DNA from: an uncultured Corynebacterium sp.
GTDB taxonomy: Bacteria > Actinomycetota > Actinomycetes > Mycobacteriales > Mycobacteriaceae
DNA length: 17,484 nucleotides
Direction: 5' to 3'
Assembly: GCA_946222625.1 (NCBI GenBank)
Contig: CAMILJ010000027.1
Span: forward strand, 1-17,484
Shown piece by piece: positions 1 through 6,878 of the stretch (its first letter is position 1; the number at the start of each line of letters is the position of its first letter). The notes beneath the pieces were generated by a model. The model ran no database searches and had not been told where the DNA came from. It was given only the letters and a program-made list of their open reading frames with translations. The translations under genes were made by a program, and so were the position numbers.

Positions 1-1
1 G

Positions 2-1366
2 CGCACCGCCGGCATGTCCGGCGCGGATCTGGCCAACGTGCTCAACGAGGCCGCCCTGCTCACCGCGCGCATCGGCGGCAACGTCATTACCTATGACGCG
101 CTGGAGGAGGCCACCGACCGCGTCGTCGGCGGCCCGCGCCGCCAGGGCAAGATCATCTCCGAACATGAGAAGAAGGTCACCGCCTACCACGAAGGCGGCC
201 ACACCTTGTCTGCATGGGCGCTCAAGGACATTGAGCGCGTCTATAAGGTGACCATCCTGGCCCGCGGCCGCACGGGCGGCCACGCCATGACCGCGCAGGA
301 AGACGACAAGGGCATGTACACCCGCGACGAGCTTTTCGCTCGCCTCGTCTTCGCCATGGGCGGGCGTGCTGCGGAGGAGCTCGTGTTCGGGGCACCCACC
401 ACCGGCGCGTCCTCCGATATCGAGCACGCCACCAAGATCGCGCGCTCCATGCTGACCGAATACGGCTTCAGCCCGGACTTGGGCACCGTGAAGTACGGCA
501 AGGAGCAGGGTGATCCCTTCAGCTATGCCGGCGGCGGTGGATCCATCGACTACTCGGATTCCGTGGCCGCCAAGATCGATGAGCAGATGGCGTACCTCTT
601 GGACCGCGCGCACCAACAGGCCTATGACATCCTGTCCGAGCACCGCGACTACCTGGATAAGCTCGCCGAGATGCTGCTGGAGAAGGAGACTCTGCGCCGC
701 CCGGATCTTGAGGGCATCTTCGAGGGCATCGAGCCGCGCGAGGCCTTCGACGTCTTCCCAAACGAGGACGCCCGCTTCCCGCGTCAGGCTGGCCGCGAGC
801 CGGTAAAGACCCCGGTGGAGCTGGCCCAGGAGCGCGGTGAGGAGCTGCCGAAGCGCATGACGCTTCTCGACGCCTCCCGTGCCGCCCGCGAGCGCCGCCA
901 CGCGGAGCTGGAGCGAGCAAAGGAGAACGGCGGCGATCCCGCTGACGCCGCTGCGACGGGGGCGCCGGTCAAGGAGATTGGCTTCAGCTTTGGCCAACAC
1001 GCCGGCGACTTTGTGGATCCGGAGAAGGGAAACACCTTCTTCGGCGAGTCCGAAATCACCGAACCTACCGGCCGTGAGCTCAGCGAGGACGAAGCCGTCA
1101 GCGATGGGGCACAGGAAGAAACTGGTGCCCCTGAACAGGCCGGCCCCAGCAACGAGGTCACCCAGGAGATTCCGCGCGTGCCGGAGTCTGCTGAACCGCA
1201 GCCAGAATCACAGCCGCAAGCACAAGCACAGCCACGCGAACGCGAGCAAGAGCGCCGCGGCCGCCACGCCAAGCCGGAGGATCACGCCTGGGGCGCGCCC
1301 GGCTGGGGAGACAACGAATACCGCAACAACCCGTACAAGGACGGCGAGAATAATAATGAGCGATAA
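2..1366 (+). CDS. ftsH: ATP-dependent zinc metalloprotease FtsH, C-terminal part (5' end outside window)
   Basis: Membrane-anchored AAA+ protease that unfolds and degrades membrane and regulatory proteins. The window opens inside the AAA+ module, at the conserved stretch RTAGMSGADLANVLNEAAL (second region of homology and lid). The M41 peptidase domain follows. Its zinc motif HEGGH is encoded at 188-202; most family members have HEAGH, but the HExxH ligands are intact. The third zinc ligand is the Asp of SSDIEHAT at 416-418. The peptidase domain ends near 760. About 195 further residues are acidic and rich in Pro, Gln and Glu, look disordered, and end with a Trp/Gly/Asn-rich segment. Long tails of this kind are usual in actinobacterial FtsH. 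The last 11 bases overlap folE, which suggests coupled translation. The N-terminal TM helices and Walker motifs lie upstream and are not seen. Identification is secure. Confidence 0.97.
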   Translation, partial: RTAGMSGADLANVLNEAALLTARIGGNVITYDALEEATDRVVGGPRRQGKIISEHEKKVTAYHEGGHTLSAWALKDIERVYKVTILARGRTGGHAMTAQEDDKGMYTRDELFARLVFAMGGRAAEELVFGAPTTGASSDIEHATKIARSMLTEYGFSPDLGTVKYGKEQGDPFSYAGGGGSIDYSDSVAAKIDEQMAYLLDRAHQQAYDILSEHRDYLDKLAEMLLEKETLRRPDLEGIFEGIEPREAFDVFPNEDARFPRQAGREPVKTPVELAQERGEELPKRMTLLDASRAARERRHAELERAKENGGDPADAAATGAPVKEIGFSFGQHAGDFVDPEKGNTFFGESEITEPTGRELSEDEAVSDGAQEETGAPEQAGPSNEVTQEIPRVPESAEPQPESQPQAQAQPREREQERRGRHAKPEDHAWGAPGWGDNEYRNNPYKDGENNNER

Positions 1367-1946
1367 CATCCCGGCGCAGCGCGAGTTCGATCACGAGCGC
1401 GCCGAAGCCGCCGTCCGCGAGCTGCTCATCGCCGTGGGCGAGGACCCCGACCGCGAGGGCCTGCGCGAAACCCCGGCCCGCGTGGCCCGCGCCTACGCGG
1501 AGGTCTTTGCGGGCCTGCACCAGGACCCGACCGAGGTCCTCCGCAAGACCTTTGCGGAGGAGCACCAGGAGCTCGTCCTCGTGCGCGATATCCCCATCTA
1601 CTCCACGTGCGAGCACCACCTTGTGCCCTTCTACGGTAAGGCGCACATCGGCTACATCCCGGGCCCCGACGGCCACGTCACCGGACTGTCTAAGCTGGCG
1701 CGCCTGGCGGATATGTACGCCAAGCGCCCGCAGGTGCAGGAGCGCCTGACCAGCCAGATCGCCAATGCACTCGTGGACGTCCTCCACGCGCAGTCCGTCA
1801 TCGTCGTCATCGAGTGCGAGCATCTGTGCATGGCCATGCGCGGCATCCGCAAGCCGGGGGCCACGACGACGACCTCCGCTGTCCGCGGCGGTTTCAAGAA
1901 GAATGCGGCCTCCCGTGCGGAGGTCATGAGCCTCATTAGGAGCTAG
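1356..1946 (+). CDS. folE: GTP cyclohydrolase I
   Basis: Converts GTP to 7,8-dihydroneopterin triphosphate, the first step of folate synthesis, in the cytoplasm. The 196-residue product has the family zinc site: Cys85 and His88 in STCEHHLVPFYGKAHIGYIP and Cys158 in ECEHLCMAMRGI. The C-terminal TTTTSAVRGGF is also typical. I chose the ATG at 1356 because it gives MSDNIPAQREFDHERAEAAV, the expected family N-terminus. The open frame extends much further upstream but only as a shadow of ftsH. The start lies inside the last codons of ftsH (11-base overlap), and folP begins 5 bases after the stop. No independent promoter is evident, so it is probably expressed with ftsH and the fol genes. Confidence 0.97.
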   Translation: MSDNIPAQREFDHERAEAAVRELLIAVGEDPDREGLRETPARVARAYAEVFAGLHQDPTEVLRKTFAEEHQELVLVRDIPIYSTCEHHLVPFYGKAHIGYIPGPDGHVTGLSKLARLADMYAKRPQVQERLTSQIANALVDVLHAQSVIVVIECEHLCMAMRGIRKPGATTTTSAVRGGFKKNAASRAEVMSLIRS

Positions 1947-1951
1947 TTTCC

Positions 1952-2881
1952 ATGGCAGTCAGCAACCTCACCGTCCCCGGCCGCACGTTGGTCATGGGCA
2001 TCGTCAACGTCACGGAGGATTCCTTCTCCGACGGCGGACGCTGGATTAATGTCGATGACGCCATCGCGCACGCCCGGCATCTGGTCGCCTCCGGCGCGGA
2101 CATGATTGATGTGGGCGGCGAATCCACCCGCCCAGGCGCGGTGCGTGTCGCGGCGGAAGAGGAGGAACGCCGCGTCGTGCCCGTCATCAAGGCGCTGCAC
2201 GAGGAGGGGATCAAGACCTCGGTGGATACGATGCGGGCCTCAGTTGCCACAGCGGCCGCGGCGGCAGGTGTCGACATGATCAATGACGTCTCCGGTGGTG
2301 CCGCCGACCCGGAGATGTACCGCACCATGGCGGCTACCGGCCTGCCGGTGTGCCTCATGCACTGGCGCACCGTCCAATTCGGCAGCGCGGCCGGAGTGGC
2401 CGACCACGGCGGGGACGTCGTGCGCGATGTCCACGAGTCCCTGGCGAAGCTCGCCGATAGCGCCCTGCAAGCAGGCGTCAGCCACGACAATATCGTCGTG
2501 GATCCGGGCCTGGGCTTTGCCAAATCCCCACAAGATAATTGGGCTTTGCTCAAGGCCCTGCCGGAGTTTCTGCAGGGCGAGTTCCCGCTGCTCGTGGGCG
2601 CCTCCCGCAAGCGCTTCCTCGCCGCCATCCGGGAGGATCGCGGTGCCGAGTCCAGCCCACTGCTCGCGGATCCGGCCACCGCGGCCGTGACCGCCATCTC
2701 CGCGCAGATGGGAGCGTGGGGCGTGCGCGTACACGAGGTCGATGTCTCCCGAGACGCCGTGGACGTGGCCGCGGCGTGGAATGCGGGCGCGGCGTATACC
2801 GGCGGCGAGCATGCCTCCGGCAGCTACGCCAACGGCGCCGATGGAGGCACCGTGGTATCGACTTCGCTGGGGAGGGCTTAA
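1952..2881 (+). CDS. folP: Dihydropteroate synthase
   Basis: Condenses 6-hydroxymethyl-dihydropterin pyrophosphate with p-aminobenzoate to give dihydropteroate; it is the sulfonamide target. The 309-residue product has the TIM-barrel signatures in order: MGIVNVTEDSFSDGG (residues 15-29, loop 1), DVGGESTRPGA (53-63, loop 2), NDVSGG, DPGLGFAKSPQDNWALL, LVGASRKRFL and a late RVHEV. The loop-1 and loop-2 residues that carry most sulfonamide-resistance substitutions look wild type, but this was judged by eye only. A good ribosome site (AGGAG, 1938-1942) lies within the folE stop region, 9 bases before the ATG. The last ~30 residues form a Gly/Ser/Ala-rich tail after the barrel. It is the second of four consecutive folate genes. 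Confidence 0.97.
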   Translation: MAVSNLTVPGRTLVMGIVNVTEDSFSDGGRWINVDDAIAHARHLVASGADMIDVGGESTRPGAVRVAAEEEERRVVPVIKALHEEGIKTSVDTMRASVATAAAAAGVDMINDVSGGAADPEMYRTMAATGLPVCLMHWRTVQFGSAAGVADHGGDVVRDVHESLAKLADSALQAGVSHDNIVVDPGLGFAKSPQDNWALLKALPEFLQGEFPLLVGASRKRFLAAIREDRGAESSPLLADPATAAVTAISAQMGAWGVRVHEVDVSRDAVDVAAAWNAGAAYTGGEHASGSYANGADGGTVVSTSLGRA

Positions 2882-2885
2882 GCCC

Positions 2886-3257
2886 ATGGCGGATCGCATC
2901 GAGCTCACCGGTCTGGAATGCTTTGGCTACCACGGCGTCTTCGAGGAGGAGAAGAAAACCGGGCAGCCCTTCATCGTGGACGTCACCTGTTGGTTGGACA
3001 CCGCGGGAATCGAGGATGACCTGTCCCGTACGGTGAATTACGCCGAGCTTGCCGACGTCACCGCAAACATCGTCGAAGGCCCCTCCCGCGACCTCATCGA
3101 GACGGTGGCTGAGGAGGTCGCTGAGACCGCAATGCAGCGCTTCGAGATCCTCCACGCCATCGAGGTGACCATTCATAAGCCGAAGGCACCTATCCCGCGC
3201 ACCTTCGCGGATGTGGCCGTCGTAGCGCGCCGCTCTCGGAAGAGGATGGCAAGCTAA
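2886..3257 (+). CDS. folB: Dihydroneopterin aldolase
   Basis: Cleaves 7,8-dihydroneopterin to 6-hydroxymethyl-dihydropterin and glycolaldehyde, between FolE and FolK in the pathway. The 123-residue product has the family hallmarks: ELTGLECFGYHGVFEEEKKTGQPF near the N-terminus (pterin-binding and catalytic region) and HKPKAPIPRTFADVAV near the C-terminus with the conserved lysine. The ATG at 2886 lies 4 bases after the folP stop. An SD-like GGGAGGG sits about 10 bases upstream. A 12-base palindrome (GGGCTTAAGCCC, 2874-2885) spans the folP stop and touches the folB start. The gene ends in TAATG, so its stop overlaps the folK start by one base. The open frame continues upstream of 2886, but that part overlaps folP and has no family similarity. 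Confidence 0.96.
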   Translation: MADRIELTGLECFGYHGVFEEEKKTGQPFIVDVTCWLDTAGIEDDLSRTVNYAELADVTANIVEGPSRDLIETVAEEVAETAMQRFEILHAIEVTIHKPKAPIPRTFADVAVVARRSRKRMAS

Positions 3258-3727
3258 TGCGCGCCGTGTTGTCCATCGGCTCCAACATGGAGGACCGCCG
3301 CGCGCTGCTGCAGACCGTCTTTGATGAGTTTGCTGAGGAGACAGTCGCTGCCTCCCCGGTCTATGCCACCCCGCCGTGGGGCGTGACCGATCAAGATGAA
3401 TTCCTCAACGCGGTGCTCATCGTGGACGTTGACTGCACGCCGCTGGAGTTGCTTCGCCGCGGCCAGAAATTGGAAGAGGCCGCTGAGCGCGTGCGCGTGC
3501 GGCACTGGGGTCCGCGCACCCTGGACGTGGACATCGTGCAGATAGACGGTGTGACTTCCGATGATCCTGAGCTCACCCTTCCGCACCCCTATGCGCACGA
3601 GCGCGCCTTCGTGCTCGTGCCGTGGTTGGCTGCGGATCAGCACGCACAGCTCGACGGCACCCCGGTGCGCGAACTCGTGGCTAGCCTGGACAGTGATGAC
3701 GTTGCCGCGGTGAAGGAAGTGGGGTAG
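3257..3727 (+). CDS. folK: 2-amino-4-hydroxy-6-hydroxymethyldihydropteridine pyrophosphokinase (HPPK)
   Basis: Transfers pyrophosphate from ATP to 6-hydroxymethyl-dihydropterin, making the substrate of FolP. The 156-residue length is normal. HPPK motifs are present: VLSIGSNMEDRRALLQ at the N-terminus, PWGVTDQDEFLNAVL, the signature RVRVRHWGPRTLDVDIVQIDG with the two metal-binding Asp residues, and LTLPHPYAHERAFVLVPW. The start is fixed by the TAATG overlap with folB, and an AGAGGA site lies about 11 bases upstream. With folE, folP and folB it covers the central dihydropteroate branch in one cluster. The DUF3180 gene starts 3 bases after the stop. Confidence 0.96.
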   Translation: MRAVLSIGSNMEDRRALLQTVFDEFAEETVAASPVYATPPWGVTDQDEFLNAVLIVDVDCTPLELLRRGQKLEEAAERVRVRHWGPRTLDVDIVQIDGVTSDDPELTLPHPYAHERAFVLVPWLAADQHAQLDGTPVRELVASLDSDDVAAVKEVG

Positions 3728-3730
3728 GCG

Positions 3731-4204
3731 ATGAAGAGGACGTCGATTAGCGCGCTCGTCGGCGTGGCCCTCTTCGTGGCCGCAGCGGCCGCCATCCTCA
3801 CCACCCGCTTTTATGGTTCGATGCTGGCCATTCCGGCAACAGTGTCGATTTCCCTGTGGGCCATGGCGCTGGTCTGCGTGCTGTTGACCCTCAAGGTGCG
3901 CGGCGCCAAAGAGGATGAGCATGGCATCGGCCTGGATAACTCGCAGCTGAATCCCATGACCATCGCGCAATTCCTGCTCGTCGGTAAAGCCTCCGCGTGG
4001 ACCGGCGCCATCGTGGGCGGGGCCTATGCGGGAATGGCGGTCTATGTGGTGCCGCGCGCCGGCGAGCTCGTTGCTGCAGCCGGTGACCTGGCCGGGGTGG
4101 TGGCCTCGACGCTGGGTGGTGCCGCGATGTGCGTTGCCGGAGTGGTGTTGGAGCGACACTGCGAGGTGCCACCTCCAACTGATGGAGCACAAGCGGTAAG
4201 TTAG
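3731..4204 (+). CDS. DUF3180 family membrane protein
   Basis: Small integral membrane protein of unknown function, 157 residues. Four hydrophobic helices are visible: roughly residues 7-26, 31-53, 85-108 and 112-138. The loop between helices 2 and 3 contains KEDEHGIGLDNSQLNPMTIAQFLLVGKASAW, a polar segment with the LNPMTIA...GKASA pattern I associate with DUF3180. In mycobacteria the equivalent gene (Rv3605c position) also follows folK directly. That conserved placement suggests a link with the folate/FtsH cluster, but no activity can be inferred. The last base of the stop is the first base of the next gene's GTG start, so the two are probably translationally coupled. Confidence 0.88.
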   Translation: MKRTSISALVGVALFVAAAAAILTTRFYGSMLAIPATVSISLWAMALVCVLLTLKVRGAKEDEHGIGLDNSQLNPMTIAQFLLVGKASAWTGAIVGGAYAGMAVYVVPRAGELVAAAGDLAGVVASTLGGAAMCVAGVVLERHCEVPPPTDGAQAVS

Positions 4205-5406
4205 TGGGCATGACGAGCCCGAACCACGCCCCTGAGCCACAGCACGAGTCGGCCCCGGATGATCGCCCGACGACCGAATTTTCTGCGCAGCCGGACTCTC
4301 AGCCGCCAACGTCGGTGGAGTCCTCTGAGACCGGTTCGAAGACGGACGCTGGTTCCATCGGGCTCATCGTCTTGGTCATTCTTGCGGTCATTGCCAGCCT
4401 GGTCATGTTGATTTCGGGTTCGGCGAATGCGCTGAAGATCGCCTTGCTCGCTTCCCTGTGGGCTGCGGTTCTGGGCTTCTTCCTGGTAGTACGCTACCGC
4501 CGTCAGGCCCACGAGGCCAATGAGCTTCTGGCAGTAGAGCGCGCCCATGCCGCTTCCTCGCTGACCGCCTCCGGATCTTCCACCGCAGACAACAGCCAGG
4601 TCCTGGCGGAGATCCGTTCTGAGCTGGAAGCCATCCGCGCCCAGATCGAGGAGATCTCGGGGCGCGAGTGGGTCTATGAACCTGCCGCCCTGTATGCGGA
4701 GGCGCGCCGCATCCAGGAGCTGGAGCGCAAGGCCGGCGGCGCGAGCGTGGATGAGCACGGCGATGCCACCAACGTGAACTTCACCCAGAAATCGGGCGGC
4801 GCGCCGTCTGCCGACGCCGTGGCAGGCCGCCTCGGCTCGCAGCCGACCCACCCGGTGAGCAACCCGTTGGACAACCTGCTGGCGGATAATGCCCGTGCCA
4901 ACACTCAGCAGCCGGCGGCGAAGCCAGCCGCGAAGCCTGCTCAGCAACCCACTCCGAAGCCAGCGGCGAAACCCACCGAGCGGCCTGCCGCGAAACCCGC
5001 CGGGAAACCCGAAGATCAGCAGGGCACCCGCCCAGCTCCGTCTTCCTTCGGCGCGCCGCAGCCGTCGCAGGGCCGTCCCCCGGCGTTTCGCCCCATGGGT
5101 GAGCCGCAGCAGTCCCAGCCGAAGCCGCAGACTCAGTCGCAGCCGAAGGCACCGGAATTCAAGACCGATAGCTTCCAGGCCGTGCAGTGGAACCAGGGCG
5201 CCGCGGGCGGGCAGCACGTCAAGGAGAACCCTGCCCCCGCGCAGCCGCACCACCGCCACCGCAAGCCGGAGGCAGATACCGCACAGCCCAGCACCCGTGG
5301 CCGCCGCCGCAGCGATGAGCACCGCGAGGGCGCGGTCTCCGTGGCGGAGCTCATGGCGCGCAGCAAGCGCCGGAAGGAACAACGGAATAAGGACGACAAG
5401 AAGTAG
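4204..5406 (+). CDS. DUF6779-type membrane protein with coiled coil and low-complexity Pro/Ala/Lys/Gln tail
   Basis: Function unknown; 400 residues. Residues 1-50 are polar, followed by two TM helices (about 52-71 and 78-96) separated by a short loop. A probable coiled coil covers about 98-155 (RRQAHEANELLAVERAHA through EIRSELEAIRAQIEEIS), leading to GREWVYEPAALYAEARRIQELERKAGG. Residues ~230-300 form a repetitive AAKPA/PKPA/QQP tract (4909-5010 is the most regular part), and a Gln/Pro-rich stretch continues to about 330. The C-terminus is strongly basic (GRRRSDEHREGAVSVAELMARSKRRKEQ). The likely topology puts both termini in the cytoplasm. The GTG at 4204 overlaps the previous stop by one base; an ATG at 4210 is an alternative. 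The position matches Rv3604c of mycobacteria. The DUF6779 name is from memory of the family and position. Confidence 0.78.
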   Translation: MGMTSPNHAPEPQHESAPDDRPTTEFSAQPDSQPPTSVESSETGSKTDAGSIGLIVLVILAVIASLVMLISGSANALKIALLASLWAAVLGFFLVVRYRRQAHEANELLAVERAHAASSLTASGSSTADNSQVLAEIRSELEAIRAQIEEISGREWVYEPAALYAEARRIQELERKAGGASVDEHGDATNVNFTQKSGGAPSADAVAGRLGSQPTHPVSNPLDNLLADNARANTQQPAAKPAAKPAQQPTPKPAAKPTERPAAKPAGKPEDQQGTRPAPSSFGAPQPSQGRPPAFRPMGEPQQSQPKPQTQSQPKAPEFKTDSFQAVQWNQGAAGGQHVKENPAPAQPHHRHRKPEADTAQPSTRGRRRSDEHREGAVSVAELMARSKRRKEQRNKDDKK

Positions 5407-6084
5407 ATGCAGGCACCACGTATGCGGGTGGCGGTCTGGGGAAACTCCCGGGCCGGCCTTAACTTCGCGCGACGTCTAGAGTGGGCAGGCCATACCGTCG
5501 AGCAGATTGAGGATCCCGCTCAGCTAGGGCGTTTCGATGCCCTCATTCTTGCCGTGACGGCCGGGGAGCTGGAGAAGGCAGTTGAGGATGCCGCCAAGCA
5601 CGTGCGCCCCAGGCAGATCGTTATTCATACCTCATTGCTGGCCGGCGTGGAGGCCCTCGATGAGCTGGAGACGCGCGGGTGCGTGACGATTGCCGCGGCA
5701 CCATTGGGTGACTCCTACGCGGTGGGCACACTCGATGAAGTCTCAGAGACCGTCATTGGGCTGCTGCTCTCAGAGATTCACCAGACCCCAGAAACAGTGT
5801 CTGAGGCACAACGCGCTGAACGCGCGGCACGCTTGTATTACGCGGAGATGCTCGGTGTGCTGTGTGCCTGGGCGTCTGTAGAGGCGAAGATCATCGAAAA
5901 CTTCATGGGCAGCGACTTTGAGCTCGACGCCGGTGACATCATCGCGGCCTACCCCGCCGCCGTGGAGCTCGGCATGGCGCGCAACTACCGCGACGTTGCC
6001 CGCATGGTGGGCGAGCAGGAAAAGATTGAGGAACTGGAACTGTGGGCAGTCAGAAAGGAAGCGCCGTGGCAGAACAACTCCTAG
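5407..6084 (+). CDS. Rossmann-like / DUF2520 domain protein
   Basis: Function unknown; 225 residues. The N-terminus is a Rossmann dinucleotide-binding segment, MRVAVWGNSRAGLNFARRLEWAGHTV, with G12-x4-G17 after the first strand. DALILAVTAGELEKAVEDAA and QIVIHTSLLAGVEALDELETRG follow, like the NAD(P)-binding half of DUF2520 proteins (6-phosphogluconate-dehydrogenase-like fold). The C-terminal half is helical, with LYYAEMLGVLCAWASVEAKIIENFM, as expected for the all-helical dimerisation domain. The ATG at 5407 directly follows the DUF6779 stop, and a second ATG at 5422 (MRVAVWG) is a plausible alternative start. The mycobacterial counterpart lies just before panC (Rv3603c position). The gene overlaps the 5' end of the PanC-like gene by 19 bases. 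An oxidoreductase role in pantothenate-type metabolism is only a guess from context. Confidence 0.85.
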   Translation: MQAPRMRVAVWGNSRAGLNFARRLEWAGHTVEQIEDPAQLGRFDALILAVTAGELEKAVEDAAKHVRPRQIVIHTSLLAGVEALDELETRGCVTIAAAPLGDSYAVGTLDEVSETVIGLLLSEIHQTPETVSEAQRAERAARLYYAEMLGVLCAWASVEAKIIENFMGSDFELDAGDIIAAYPAAVELGMARNYRDVARMVGEQEKIEELELWAVRKEAPWQNNS

Positions 6085-6839
6085 TGGAGGATATCGAGCG
6101 CATCCGCATGGTCGGCAGCGCCTACCGCAAGACGGGCAAGCGCGTGGTGTTGGTACCGCTGGGCCGCGATATCCATGCGGGACACCTGGCCTTGGTGCAG
6201 GCAGCACAGCGCGTGCGCGGTGGCATCGTGGTCGTGGCTGTGGACCCAGAGACGGACACCTCTGCCCTCGACGGTGTTGATGTGGTGTGGCGCTATGGCG
6301 AACAGAGCCAGCGCACGCGGATCCTCGCACCCGATCACGGCATGGAAGACGTCAGCGCCGAGCTGACACGCATTGTGGCCCTGACCTGTGCGTTGGGTCC
6401 CAGCGATGTGCTCATGGGGGAGAAGGACTACGAGCTACTCGTGGCCACCCAGCAGGCCTTTACTGACCTCCACATCGCGGCGCGTGTGCAGGGTGTTCCT
6501 TCGGTGCGCATGCCCGATGGAGTGGTGATGAGCCTGCGCAATGCCGACGTCGCGCCAGAGGCCCGCGAGCAAGCTAGCGCGCTGTCGGCGGCACTCACCG
6601 CCGGTGCGTACGCGGCGGAGTCGGGAGCCGAGGAAGTCGTCCGTGTGGCACGTGAAGTGTTGGCCGCCGCGGGCGTCGAGCCGGAGTACGTGGAGCTGCG
6701 CGGACGCGACCTGGGCGAGGCCCCCGCAGAAGGCGATGCCCGCCTCTTTATCGCCGCCACCATTGGTGGCGTGCGGCTCATCGATAACGCGGGCGTGCCG
6801 TTGGGAATTGGCTTCCGTAACTTGGAGCAGCGCGGATAA
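6066..6839 (+). CDS. PanC-like protein (pantoate-beta-alanine ligase family), divergent and possibly not a pantothenate synthetase
   Basis: Related to pantothenate synthetase, which joins pantoate and beta-alanine using ATP. Recognisable parts are VPLGRDIHAGHLALVQAA (HxGH at residues 37-40), MGEKDYELLVATQQAF (Lys120) and VPSVRMPDGVVMSLRNADVAPEAREQASALSAALTA. Differences are strong. The usual PTMGALHEGH is PLGRDIHAGH, the NPMQF motif is missing, about 25-30 residues are missing in the following loop, GEKDYQQ reads GEKDYEL, and MSSRN reads MSLRN. The two glutamines that bind pantoate in known structures are therefore absent. I chose GTG 6066 (257 residues) because AAAGGAA lies 5 bases upstream; GTG 6042 is an alternative. 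No panD follows, unlike in mycobacteria. Annotation pipelines would call it panC, but the activity is uncertain. Confidence 0.85.
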   Translation: MAEQLLVEDIERIRMVGSAYRKTGKRVVLVPLGRDIHAGHLALVQAAQRVRGGIVVVAVDPETDTSALDGVDVVWRYGEQSQRTRILAPDHGMEDVSAELTRIVALTCALGPSDVLMGEKDYELLVATQQAFTDLHIAARVQGVPSVRMPDGVVMSLRNADVAPEAREQASALSAALTAGAYAAESGAEEVVRVAREVLAAAGVEPEYVELRGRDLGEAPAEGDARLFIAATIGGVRLIDNAGVPLGIGFRNLEQRG

Positions 6840-6854
6840 AAGTCTGTGGCGCAG

Positions 6855-6878
6855 GTCTCCACCAGCTAGGTTGGAGAC
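6855..6878 (+). promoter_or_regulatory. Inverted repeat covering the ribosome site of the ketopantoate-reductase-like gene
   Basis: GTCTCCA (6855-6861) pairs exactly with TGGAGAC (6872-6878). The second arm contains the GGAG ribosome site and ends at the base before the ATG at 6879. If the mRNA folds, the site would be partly closed. The arms are 7 bp with a 10-base gap. No T-run follows, so it is not a usual terminator. Confidence 0.35.

Noticed and set aside
1158..1823. Minus-strand frame opposite the ftsH tail and folE
   Set aside because: FolE motifs on the plus strand are secure. The reverse translation is featureless Leu/Val/Asp/His-rich sequence.
4201..5382. Long minus-strand frame opposite the DUF6779 gene
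   Set aside because: Arg/Leu/Gly-rich composition typical of a GC-rich shadow frame. The plus strand has coupled overlaps with its neighbours and sensible TM helices.
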